Positions 6,553 through 12,960 of a stretch of DNA of 12,960 nucleotides are shown here, one piece after another. The notes beneath the pieces are model-generated. The model saw only the letters and a program-made list of their open reading frames with translations. It searched no databases and was not told the origin of the DNA. The position numbers were made by a program, and so were the translations under genes. The stretch is taken from positions 1 to 12,960 of the forward strand of contig JAHFKF010000036.1 of assembly GCA_023245475.1 (NCBI GenBank). Direction: 5' to 3'. Source of the stretch: Candidatus Levyibacteriota bacterium. GTDB lineage: Bacteria > Patescibacteriota > Microgenomatia > Levybacterales > UBA12049. Positions within the stretch are counted from its first letter, which is position 1; each line of letters begins with the position of its first letter.

Positions 6553-7731
6553 TTACTGGGCTGTGGGAGGGGGAGTGCCTGAATCATTACCATTTGGTTC
6601 CGAACCACCATCGTTTGATTCTTCAGGGACTTTAGGTTCAGCAGTATCTGGGGGAGTCTTTTCTCCTTCAGCGGGTTTTGGTGCTGATCCACCAAGTGCA
6701 CCCAAAAGTCGATCGAGAAAACTCTGCTTAGCAGCAGGGCTTGGCGTAGGAGCCTCATCTATGGCGTTTTCCGGTTGATCTGTTTTTTGATCATCGCCAT
6801 TAGATTGCTCTTCATCACCTTGACCTGGTGTCTGTGCTGTAAGTTTAGCACGTAGATTGGTAGCGAAATCAGTACCTGAAGCTGTAACATTCGGTTTGTC
6901 AGTGCTTGGTGTTTCTAACCCATGTGTTTCATTATCATCATCTGCTGGTGTTTCTGTATCTTCGTTACTTGCTGTTACATTTTCCTCCACTTTTTTTCTC
7001 AAGCTACCAAAGTTTTCTTCAGCTTGATCGATACCCTTATCTTCTTCTTCTTGTGGTACACGAGGTTGTGGCAGAACTGCTGCTGGATCATCAAGCGCAC
7101 CTGGCGTTACAGGTTCTTCAGGGCCTAGAGGTACATCTTTCACTTGCGGAGGTATTGGTTCAACAGGAGGAGTAATGCGATCACCGCCGCTTTCAGGAAG
7201 CCTGTCTCCAGGAATCCCTATTTCATCTTGCAGTTTCTCGTCAGGTGGGTTATTAGGATCTACTACTTGATAACCAGATACTGTGCCACCTTGTTGTGTC
7301 GGGAGAGCAGGTTCATTATTCTTTGCAGGTTCGTCAGCTTCCATTACGGAACCCGAACCCGGTTGGTCGTCGCTTGTCTCGTCATGTCCACTACCTCGAG
7401 GTTCCGGTGCACCCAACACTACTGGTTCTTCATCCGAAGCGGGTGACTCTGGCATCTCCTTTGCAACGTCAGCGATTGTATCATCTGGTTGATCGTCAAG
7501 ATTATCACCTTTGCCAAGTTGTCCTGGTAGACTTGCTATTCCTTCCCCTTGGGGTGTGTCTGTAAGTTCATCTGTTGGCTGTTCTTTACTAGTAGGTTTA
7601 TCCTCTGTTGGGGGAGTATTATCTACACCTTGAGGTAATACCTCAGCAGAATGCTGTTCTTTACTAGGTTGCTTTGGTATCTTAGGTCCTTCTGGTGTTG
7701 GTTGTCCTTGTTCTGGGCTGTTTCCATCCAT
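6553..7731 (-). CDS. Acidic Pro/Glu/Asp-rich disordered protein of unknown function
   Basis: No family recognised. The 392 residues are dominated by Pro, Glu, Asp, Gly, Thr and Gln, with no Cys or Trp, no signal peptide and no membrane helix, so it should be largely unfolded and cytoplasmic. Three short islands could form amphipathic helices: NFGSLRKKVEENVTAS (240-255), TDFATNLRAKLTAQT (287-301) and KQSFLDRLLGALGG (335-348). The first two share an F-x(2,3)-LR-x-K-(V/L) pattern, and NVTAS occurs twice (251-255, 281-285). It starts one base after the gatB stop, so it is probably translated from the gat operon transcript. The open frame is long, and its composition is coherent rather than that of a shadow frame. 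It may be a scaffold or a partner-binding protein held together by the helical islands, but that is only inference. Confidence 0.75.
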   Translation of the reverse strand: MDGNSPEQGQPTPEGPKIPKQPSKEQHSAEVLPQGVDNTPPTEDKPTSKEQPTDELTDTPQGEGIASLPGQLGKGDNLDDQPDDTIADVAKEMPESPASDEEPVVLGAPEPRGSGHDETSDDQPGSGSVMEADEPAKNNEPALPTQQGGTVSGYQVVDPNNPPDEKLQDEIGIPGDRLPESGGDRITPPVEPIPPQVKDVPLGPEEPVTPGALDDPAAVLPQPRVPQEEEDKGIDQAEENFGSLRKKVEENVTASNEDTETPADDDNETHGLETPSTDKPNVTASGTDFATNLRAKLTAQTPGQGDEEQSNGDDQKTDQPENAIDEAPTPSPAAKQSFLDRLLGALGGSAPKPAEGEKTPPDTAEPKVPEESNDGGSEPNGNDSGTPPPTAQ

Positions 7732-7732
7732 A

Positions 7733-9088
7733 TTATAATTTCTCTTGCAACTTTTTTCTGACGAGTTGCGCGTCTACTTTCTTGCCAATCTTTTTCATAA
7801 ATTGACCAACTAGAAACATAATAACACTATCTTTTCCGCTTTTGCAAGCGGCAACTGCTTGTGGGTTTTCGGAGAAGACTTCCTCAGCAATTCGATCAAA
7901 TTCTTGCTCATCAATTGCTACTGTTTGCTTGGCAGCAGCCATATGTTTGAGCAACACTTCAGGAGTGACGGTTGCATAGTCAACCTTTTTGTTGATAATC
8001 CATTTGGCGATTGCTTGGGGAGTTTGTTGAGATTGCTTCGCCACTTCGTGGTCTCGCAATGACGTTACTTTTTCAAAGTAATCAGCAAGTAACTTCTCTC
8101 GACTAAGTATCTCTGCATCAGTAAAGGAGATCCCATACTCTTTTTCAAACCGAGCAATCTTTTTTGCCGGCAATTCTGGCACTTCTTTTAGGATACTGCT
8201 AATTTGCTCTTTCGTGTGTGTGATAGGCGGGATGTCTGGCTCTGGGAAGTATCGATACTCCTGCGCGTCTTCTTTACTTCGCTGCGAGAACGTCCTTTGC
8301 TTGACGCTGTCCCATCCGCGTGTCTCCTGAGCAGGTCGTTCTCCTTTGTCGAGGAGTTCTGTCTGTCGTTTTACTTCATAATTAATTGCTTTCTCAACAA
8401 ATTTGAATGAGTTAATATTTTTTACTTCAACTTTATAGTTAGGTAGCAGTTCAACCGGTATTATCTCTTGTGTACCGTCCTGTAGAGTAGTTGTTAATGC
8501 TAATGAGATGTTTGGTTCGAGACGCATGTCTCCTTTTTCCATATCTGCGTTTGAGACATCCAAGTAGCGGACAATTTGCTGTAAGTTCTGTAGGTATTCC
8601 TTAACATCTTCTGCGTCATGGAAATCCGGCTCTGTGACAATTTCTACGAGCGGAAGCCCAGAGCGGTTGAAATCAACCAAACTTGCTCCATTCTCATGAG
8701 TTAGCTTCCCTGTGTCTTCTTCCATATGAACTCTTCGAATGCGCATTTTTTTCCCGGATTTCAGTTCGGTAATTCCATCATAGCCAAATGGAAGATCATA
8801 CTGACTGATCTGATAGCCTTTGGCAAGGTCAGGATAGAAATAATTCTTGCGGTCGAACTTTGAAAACTCATTAATCTTGCAGTTAAGGGCAAGGGCAATT
8901 TTGACACACCATTCAATAGCTGTTTTGTTGGGTACGGGGAGTGCTCCTGGGAGCCCAAGGCACACTGGACATGTGTGTGTGTTGGGTTCTTTGCCGAAGT
9001 AATCAGCCGAGCATCGACAAAACATCTTGCTTTCTGTTTTTAGTTCTACATGGACTTCAAGGCCTATGATAGGTGTATATTTGTTCAT
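7733..9088 (-). CDS. gatB: Asp-tRNA(Asn)/Glu-tRNA(Gln) amidotransferase subunit B
   Basis: GatB binds the misacylated tRNA and phosphorylates the Glu (or Asp) side chain before ammonia arrives from GatA. The 451-residue protein has the kinase core with GLEVHVEL (9-16), a zinc site of four cysteines (Cys24, Cys26, Cys40, Cys43 in FCRC and CPVC), FYPDLAKGYQISQYD, VHMEEDTGK, FNRSGLPLVEIVTEPD and GDMRLEPN. After it come the helical linker and the YqeY-like tail that recognises the tRNA elbow, ending in the usual FLVGQFMKKIGKKVDAQLV. The zinc-binding form is that of Aquifex/Thermotoga rather than Staphylococcus. Its ATG overlaps the gatA stop as ATGA, giving translational coupling. It is slightly shorter than the common 475 residues but complete. 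Confidence 0.98.
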   Translation of the reverse strand: MNKYTPIIGLEVHVELKTESKMFCRCSADYFGKEPNTHTCPVCLGLPGALPVPNKTAIEWCVKIALALNCKINEFSKFDRKNYFYPDLAKGYQISQYDLPFGYDGITELKSGKKMRIRRVHMEEDTGKLTHENGASLVDFNRSGLPLVEIVTEPDFHDAEDVKEYLQNLQQIVRYLDVSNADMEKGDMRLEPNISLALTTTLQDGTQEIIPVELLPNYKVEVKNINSFKFVEKAINYEVKRQTELLDKGERPAQETRGWDSVKQRTFSQRSKEDAQEYRYFPEPDIPPITHTKEQISSILKEVPELPAKKIARFEKEYGISFTDAEILSREKLLADYFEKVTSLRDHEVAKQSQQTPQAIAKWIINKKVDYATVTPEVLLKHMAAAKQTVAIDEQEFDRIAEEVFSENPQAVAACKSGKDSVIMFLVGQFMKKIGKKVDAQLVRKKLQEKL

Positions 9089-10494
9089 AGCTTTGGTTTC
9101 TTATCAAGCAAAGAGTGTGCTTGTTCATAATTATACGCTGTGTTCAGGACAATTTCTTCTCCCCACTGAGGGCCGATGATCTGCATGCCAATAGGTAGTC
9201 CCGTCTTTGAAAACCCGACCGGCATGTTAATCCCAGAAAGTCCAGCAATACTTGATGGTTCAACGAGTATATCAGCAATTTCTCCAAACATGGCTTTTCC
9301 CTTACTTGCGCCAACAGGTAACGCTGTTGTTGGACTGGTTGGACCCACGATGACGTCTACATCTTTAAATGCCTTGGCAAAGTCTTCAATGATAAGCGTT
9401 CGGACTTTGAGCGCTTTGTTGTAATACTGATCATAGTATCCTGCTGAGAGTGTATATGTGCCAAGCATTATTCTTCGCTTTGCTTCATCACCAAAGAACG
9501 ATCTGTCGTTGCCATAACGGATGCCATCAAACCGTGCAAGGTTTGATGAAACTTCAGCTCGCTGAATGATGGTATAGACAGCAATTGCGTATTTAGGATG
9601 GAAGAGATTTATCTTTTTGATTTTGGCGCCTAGTTTTTCCAAGTCTTTTACTGCTTGCTCGACAGATGCTTGCACTTCTGGATCAACTCCTTCAAAGTAA
9701 TCATCCGAAATGCCAATGGTGAGATTACTTATTTTGTCTTTAAGGTTTTTAAGGTAATCTGGTACTGCTTTGGGGGATGTTGTTGCATCCAGCGGATCTT
9801 GTCCTGCAATTACATGCAGAAGGAGTGCGCTGTCTTCGACGGTTTTGGTAATTGAACCGGGGCTATCAAGCGAGGAACCCATGGCAATGACGCCAGAGCG
9901 GCTAACTCGGCCGTAGGTAGGTTTCATTCCCACGACACCACACCAACTTGCTGGTTGACGAATTGATCCAGCTGTCTCTGAACCAATTGCTGCAATTGCT
10001 TCATCAGCTGCCACACTTGCTGCGGCGCCACCTGATGAACCACCTGGCAAGTGATTTGTGTTCCATGGATTTCTTGAAGAACCATAGTCTGATGTCTCTG
10101 TGGAAGAACCGTGAGCCCATGCATCCATGTTTGTCTTACCAAGAAGTACCATCCCAGCGTTTTTTAGTTTCGTGACAACGGTCGCATCATATGGAGGGAT
10201 ATATTCGTCCAAGACTTTACTTGATGCTGTAGTACGGATGCCGCGGGTTGAGAAGTTATCTTTAACCGAAAGGGGAATACCTAATAACGGTAAGCTGCTT
10301 CCTTTTACAAGCTGTTTATCGGCTTCTGTTGCGTTTTTCAGTGCCTCTTCTTCAGTAACCGTAACAAAGGCATTGATCTTGGCATCAACTTTTTTGATTC
10401 TATCCAGATATGCCTTGGTTAATTCCACTGAAGAATATTTTTTCTCAGCGAGATCTTTCTTTGCTTGTGTGATTGTTAATTTTGTAATATCCAT
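9085..10494 (-). CDS. gatA: Asp-tRNA(Asn)/Glu-tRNA(Gln) amidotransferase subunit A (glutaminase)
   Basis: GatA hydrolyses glutamine and channels the ammonia to GatB. With the start chosen here the protein has 469 residues of the amidase-signature family. The Ser-cisSer-Lys triad is visible: Lys78 in SVKDN, Ser153 in GGSSGG and nucleophile Ser177 in GSETAGSIRQ (Thr-Gly-Gly-Ser is more usual there, so A175 is a mild variant). The frame is open 25 codons further up to 10569, but the ATG at 10492-10494 is preferred. It begins with the family-typical MDITKLTITQAKK, has AGAGGT eight bases upstream, and avoids a 71-base overlap with the phosphatase gene. It lies between the phosphatase and gatB in the gat operon. 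Confidence 0.97.
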   Translation of the reverse strand: MDITKLTITQAKKDLAEKKYSSVELTKAYLDRIKKVDAKINAFVTVTEEEALKNATEADKQLVKGSSLPLLGIPLSVKDNFSTRGIRTTASSKVLDEYIPPYDATVVTKLKNAGMVLLGKTNMDAWAHGSSTETSDYGSSRNPWNTNHLPGGSSGGAAASVAADEAIAAIGSETAGSIRQPASWCGVVGMKPTYGRVSRSGVIAMGSSLDSPGSITKTVEDSALLLHVIAGQDPLDATTSPKAVPDYLKNLKDKISNLTIGISDDYFEGVDPEVQASVEQAVKDLEKLGAKIKKINLFHPKYAIAVYTIIQRAEVSSNLARFDGIRYGNDRSFFGDEAKRRIMLGTYTLSAGYYDQYYNKALKVRTLIIEDFAKAFKDVDVIVGPTSPTTALPVGASKGKAMFGEIADILVEPSSIAGLSGINMPVGFSKTGLPIGMQIIGPQWGEEIVLNTAYNYEQAHSLLDKKPKL

Positions 10495-10498
10495 ACAT

Positions 10499-11137
10499 TT
10501 ATACCTCTGTTGGGTCATAGCCTCTTTCATCAAGACCAGATGTCTCTTTGATAAAGAATTCAATACCATCTGATTCTACAACAAGATAACTGCCATTGGT
10601 AATCTTGCGTGTTTCCATCTCTCTGTAGGTCATTGCGCCTAAATGAATTAAGATCATTCGTAGAACACCTCCATGTGTTCCTATAAGCACGGTTTTGCCT
10701 GGGTTGGCAACTGCTATTTCACGTAGGAATGTAAAAACTCTGTTGATGACTTCCTGATCACTTTCGATGTCTGGTTTTATCTTATGTGCTTTTCTTTCTT
10801 CATCACTCAGCTCTCGTAATGTTTTTATATATTCGATTAAGGTTGTCCCTGGCTGACCTTGTAGCTCTCCGAAGTGTCTTTCCCTAATTGCATTAACTGT
10901 TTCTACGGCTAGCTTGTGTTCAAGTGCGATAATTTCAGCTGTGCGTTTGGCACGAAGTAGGTCGGAAGAAAAAGCAAGATCAAACTGAACGTCTTTTAGC
11001 TTTTTTGCAACTTCGAGTGCTTGCCGTTCGCCAGTTTCGTTTAATGGTATGTCCATTTGTCCCTGAATCATTTTGTTCTTGTTCCAGTCCGTCTGCCCAT
11101 GTCGGATGATATAAAATGTTGTTAGGTTATTTTTCAT
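10499..11137 (-). CDS. Histidine phosphatase (phosphoglycerate mutase-like) family protein
   Basis: A 212-residue member of the histidine phosphatase superfamily, which transfers phosphate through a catalytic histidine. Landmarks are RHGQTDWN with nucleophile His13, SSDLLRAKRTAE with Arg62, RERHFGELQG with acid Glu86, and GTHGGVLR with His155. These are all the core residues, so it should be active. The family includes cofactor-dependent phosphoglycerate mutase, alpha-ribazole phosphatase and broad-specificity phosphatases (GpmB/PhoE type); the substrate cannot be told from sequence. The ATG at 11135-11137 is preferred over the TTG one codon upstream because GGGGA sits six bases before it. 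It overlaps the gatC end by 11 bases and stops 4 bases before gatA, so it is locked inside the gat operon, where such a gene is not expected. Confidence 0.92.
   Translation of the reverse strand: MKNNLTTFYIIRHGQTDWNKNKMIQGQMDIPLNETGERQALEVAKKLKDVQFDLAFSSDLLRAKRTAEIIALEHKLAVETVNAIRERHFGELQGQPGTTLIEYIKTLRELSDEERKAHKIKPDIESDQEVINRVFTFLREIAVANPGKTVLIGTHGGVLRMILIHLGAMTYREMETRKITNGSYLVVESDGIEFFIKETSGLDERGYDPTEV
10503..10508 (-). promoter_or_regulatory. Ribosome binding site that fixes the gatA start
   Basis: AGAGGT on the minus strand ends 8 bases before the ATG at 10492-10494. It lies in the last codons of the phosphatase gene and decides for this ATG against start codons further upstream. Confidence 0.65.
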
Positions 11138-11411
11138 CAAAAATCCCCTTCACCTTAAAATAGCCATTTTCTGTTATCTTTGTATTGCTTAGTGCTTCTT
11201 TTTGCGAGAGAGAAGGACGAGCTTTATCTGCTGCCAGGACATTTTCAAGTCCCGTTACCTGACTTGTTGGGGTAATGTTGGTGGTATCAATTCCCTCTAG
11301 TTCTTTAATATAGGTAAGTGTTTCAACAAGTTGCGGTTCAAGCTTCTTTTTTTCATCGTCTGTTAAGGGTAAATTTGCAAGTGTGGCAATGCGCATAATA
11401 TCAAGTTTCAT
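11127..11411 (-). CDS. gatC: Asp-tRNA(Asn)/Glu-tRNA(Gln) amidotransferase subunit C
   Basis: GatC is the small strap that wraps around GatA and GatB and stabilises the complex. The 94-residue protein shows the family pattern: IATLANLPLTDDEKKKLEPQL near the N-terminus, a helix to about residue 40, IDTTNITPT in the linker, then LENVLAADKARPSLSQKEALSN and the C-terminal GYFKVKGIF strand. The frame is open 12 codons further, but the ATG at 11409-11411 gives the usual length and sits 7 bases after a perfect -10 box that an upstream start would have to include. It is the first gene of the gat operon. Confidence 0.95.
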   Translation of the reverse strand: MKLDIMRIATLANLPLTDDEKKKLEPQLVETLTYIKELEGIDTTNITPTSQVTGLENVLAADKARPSLSQKEALSNTKITENGYFKVKGIFDEK

Positions 11412-11418
11412 TGAGCAT

Positions 11419-11447
11419 ATTATACGTGCTTCTTTGTCAAAGCGCAA
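11419..11447 (-). promoter_or_regulatory. Promoter of the gat operon (leaderless)
   Basis: On the minus strand TATAAT (11419-11424) is a perfect -10 box. A weak -35 TTGCGC (11442-11447, three of six) lies 17 bases upstream. Only 7 bases separate the -10 box from the gatC ATG, so transcription should start at or next to the A of the start codon. Confidence 0.6.
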
Positions 11448-11457
11448 TTGTTTGACA
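11435..11457. promoter_or_regulatory. 7+7 dyad in the gatC divergent promoter region
   Basis: TGTCAAA (11435-11441) and TTTGACA (11451-11457) are perfect inverted repeats with a 9-base spacer. The dyad covers the gatC -35 position and lies just upstream of the promoter of the divergent gene, a plausible place for a regulator that acts on both. No regulator gene is seen nearby, so this is a candidate only. Confidence 0.35.
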
Positions 11458-11469
11458 CAGTTTATGCTA

Positions 11470-11498
11470 TTGAACGAAGAAGATTGTCATGTAATAAT
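11470..11498 (+). promoter_or_regulatory. Promoter of the repeat-protein gene
   Basis: TTGAAC (11470-11475, four of six) and AATAAT (11493-11498, five of six) are 17 bases apart. The -10 box ends 6 bases before the ATG at 11505, again implying a leaderless mRNA. Confidence 0.45.
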
Positions 11499-11504
11499 AG
11501 ATTT

Positions 11505-11945
11505 ATGCTTACCAAACAAGACCTGCATTCGATCGAACAACTACTTGATAGAAAACTCGACGAGAAGCTTGAAGAAAAACTAGACAAGAAATTTGCTGAA
11601 AATAATGCTGTTATGAAGATATACATTCAAGATACAGTTACAGAAAGTATTAAAGAAAGCGAGAAGGGGATGAAGGTTTTTATTAAGCAAAGTATTACAG
11701 AAAGTATTAAAGAAAGTGAGAAGGGGATGAAGGTTTTCATTAAGCGAAGTATTGCAGATAGTATTCACGAAAGCGAAACAGTGATGAAGTCGTTTATAAA
11801 ACAAAGTATAACCAAAGGCCTACATGACTTTTGGGATGACGTTTCGGAACCATGTCTTTCTCGATATATGGAACAGAATGAATTAGAGCATAACCAATTT
11901 GATCAAAGACTTAAGAAGCTTGAAGCAGAAACAAATGCAAATTAA
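11505..11945 (+). CDS. Small helical repeat (coiled-coil-like) protein of unknown function
   Basis: The only plus-strand gene; family not recognised. It has 146 residues from the ATG at 11505. The frame is open up to a TTG at 11448, but that start would place the promoter inside the gene. Residues 1-33 are a charged helix (MLTKQDLHSIEQLL, then KLDEKLEEKLDKKF). Residues 37-112 are four tandem 19-residue units starting with MK and following the pattern MKVFIKQSITESIKESEKG. The fourth unit degenerates to LHDFWDD. The tail (about 117-146) is another charged helix rich in Glu, Gln and Lys. There is no signal peptide or membrane helix. It is probably an elongated, self-associating rod. It diverges from gatC and converges with the isomerase gene, 5 bases apart. 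Real coding is likely because the repeat is kept in frame at the protein level. Confidence 0.75.
   Translation: MLTKQDLHSIEQLLDRKLDEKLEEKLDKKFAENNAVMKIYIQDTVTESIKESEKGMKVFIKQSITESIKESEKGMKVFIKRSIADSIHESETVMKSFIKQSITKGLHDFWDDVSEPCLSRYMEQNELEHNQFDQRLKKLEAETNAN
11613..11840 (+). repeat. Four tandem 57-base repeats within the coiled-coil gene
   Basis: Units start at 11613, 11670, 11727 and 11784, each beginning ATGAAG. From the second half of unit 1 into unit 3 the copies differ by only about four bases in some 65, suggesting a recent in-frame duplication. Units 3 and 4 are more diverged. 57 bases is 19 codons, so copy-number change keeps the frame. Confidence 0.85.
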
Positions 11946-11950
11946 GTGTG

Positions 11951-12960
11951 CTATTTTGCAAGTTCAAGTTTGAACCAATCCACCCAAGGGTTTGTTGCAG
12001 GATTCTGTTTGTATTCAAGCCCCAGATACAGTGTTAGGAAACTGCCATAGATCAATGCCTCCAAAAGATCATCGTAGAGTGTTTGGCCGCTTGTGTTAAA
12101 GGTATGCACGTGGTATTTGTTTTGTTCAACAACTTCAGTCGTCAGAGCTACTCGCTTTTGAATTTTGTCTGAGTAGTTTTTTGAATTCAGTACGATAAAA
12201 TGCAATGGTGCATCTGCTGGGAATTGTAATCCTTCCATCAAGTGATGATTTAAATCAGGAATTATGAAGTGCGTCGAGAAATTTTTGCTTGTTTCATTGA
12301 ATTGGTTTCTGAGAATGAGTGCGTTTCCAGACAAATGTTCTGCGGCAAAAATGACTGGAATTTTGTTGATAAAGAGTTGATAGTCATTACGTGCTTGATC
12401 TTTAATATCATCAAATTTATCAACAAAGCGAATAAACGCATTACTTACTTCTTTTTCTTCAATATCAATGACGTTTAATTTGTTAAGCAGACCAATCAGT
12501 CCATAAATGGTGTAACCGCATCCCACTCTCGGTGCCCCTGCTAGATTTAACTTACCATCAAAGATATATGCTGGGATATTATTGTCTTTGGCAAATTCAG
12601 CAAGCGGTCCGCCTTTGGTCAGTACAACCATGTGTGCTTCATTGGCTTTGGCTTCCTCGGCACACGCTATGACTTCTTCCGTTGCCCCTGAATAGCTGGT
12701 TAGCACTACGAGAGTATCTTTACCTACATAATCAGGCAAGAAGTAGTCGCTGACAAGTTCAATCGGAAATGGCATGGTGCGGCCGAGCAGAGATTTCAGT
12801 ACGATTGCGCCGTAAATTGATGCTCCCATACCACAGAAAACGACATTCTTAATCCCTTCTATACGAGCGAGGTCAAGTTTCTGAACATCATTCCAGGCAG
12901 TTTTGCATTGCTTTACCAAATCTTCTGTTGATTGCAATGTATCTTGTGGATCAATTATTT
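11951..12960 (-). CDS. SIS-domain phosphoglucose/phosphomannose isomerase (5' end outside the window)
   Basis: Member of the bifunctional PGI/PMI family (SIS fold), which interconverts fructose 6-phosphate with glucose or mannose 6-phosphate. Two SIS domains are seen. Counting from the TTG at 12935-12937 as residue 1, the first has CGMGAS (35-40) and the sugar-phosphate loop SYSGATEE (81-88), and Arg137 lies in GAPR. The second has NETSKNF with probable catalytic Glu215 and DLNHHLMEG with His231. The C-terminus has the NPWVDWFK segment. The TTG is not the likely start: the frame stays open to the window edge and the residues before it (IIDPQDT) fit the family's N-terminus, so the gene is treated as partial. 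Its stop lies 5 bases from the stop of the convergent repeat-protein gene, with no clear terminator between. Substrate preference cannot be decided. Confidence 0.92.
   Translation of the reverse strand, partial: IIDPQDTLQSTEDLVKQCKTAWNDVQKLDLARIEGIKNVVFCGMGASIYGAIVLKSLLGRTMPFPIELVSDYFLPDYVGKDTLVVLTSYSGATEEVIACAEEAKANEAHMVVLTKGGPLAEFAKDNNIPAYIFDGKLNLAGAPRVGCGYTIYGLIGLLNKLNVIDIEEKEVSNAFIRFVDKFDDIKDQARNDYQLFINKIPVIFAAEHLSGNALILRNQFNETSKNFSTHFIIPDLNHHLMEGLQFPADAPLHFIVLNSKNYSDKIQKRVALTTEVVEQNKYHVHTFNTSGQTLYDDLLEALIYGSFLTLYLGLEYKQNPATNPWVDWFKLELAK

Noticed and set aside
6906..7565. Several open frames on the plus strand opposite the disordered protein
   Set aside because: They are overlapping shadows with low-complexity Leu/Phe/His/Tyr composition caused by the complementary Pro/Glu-rich codons; no start signals or family features.
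7732..7740. TATAAT just before the disordered-protein ATG as a promoter
   Set aside because: It directly abuts the start codon inside the gatB stop region, leaving no room for a normal start site, and no -35 box was identified; coupling to gatB is simpler.
10495..10569. Longer gatA N-terminus starting near 10569
   Set aside because: It would overlap the phosphatase gene by 71 bases, has no family similarity, and a good ribosome binding site marks the ATG at 10494.
11412..11447. Longer gatC starting at 11447
   Set aside because: The extension contains the perfect -10 box and is not part of the usual GatC length.
11448..11504. TTG start for the repeat protein at 11448
   Set aside because: The extension would include its own promoter and lacks the charged helical character of the rest.
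11613..11840. CRISPR-like array
   Set aside because: The 57-base units are directly adjacent with no spacers and encode a continuous protein repeat.
12935..12937. TTG as the true start of the isomerase
   Set aside because: The frame stays open to the window edge and the preceding residues fit the family N-terminus, so the start is most likely outside.

Overview
The window looks like a chromosomal segment of a bacterium with compact, housekeeping-type gene content, probably a member of the Patescibacteria/CPR (possibly Microgenomates-like). That placement is an inference. It rests on the unusually short ATP synthase delta subunit, a short DnaE ending just after its OB fold, a PGI/PMI-type SIS isomerase, very tight gene packing, and several promoters placed almost on top of start codons. 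TGA is used as a stop codon (dnaE, gatA), which argues against the UGA=Gly lineages (Gracilibacteria/Absconditabacteria). I see no rRNA, tRNA, CRISPR array, insertion sequence or phage gene.

Layout from high to low coordinates, which is the direction of transcription for all genes but one. (1) 12960-11951: a partial SIS-family phosphoglucose/phosphomannose isomerase. (2) 11505-11945: the only plus-strand gene, a small helical protein built on four 19-residue tandem repeats; it converges with the isomerase and diverges from gatC. (3) 11411-6553: a tightly coupled operon gatC - histidine phosphatase - gatA - gatB - long acidic disordered protein. It supplies the tRNA-dependent amidotransferase that makes Gln-tRNA(Gln) (and possibly Asn-tRNA(Asn)), plus two unexpected passengers. 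(4) 6462-5707: a soluble GGDEF (diguanylate cyclase) protein. (5) 5653-2345: dnaE, the replicative polymerase alpha subunit, with a strong sigma70-type promoter. (6) 2237-1: the start of an F-type ATP synthase operon, atpB-atpE-atpF-atpH-atpA (a, c, b, delta and the N-terminus of alpha). It has its own promoter and continues beyond the window.

Regulatory features stand out more than new enzymes. The atp promoter is positioned so that its transcript should begin with a hairpin followed by a T run just before atpB, which could also terminate dnaE. An 82-base near-perfect inverted repeat separates atpE from atpF. The -10 boxes of gatC, the coiled-coil gene and dnaE lie only 6-11 bases before the ATG, implying leaderless or nearly leaderless mRNAs. 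A 7+7 dyad lies in the gatC/coiled-coil divergent region.

I found no clear undescribed multi-gene system. The best candidates for something new are the disordered protein coupled to gatB, the repeat protein divergent from gatC, and the RNA structures in the atp operon.
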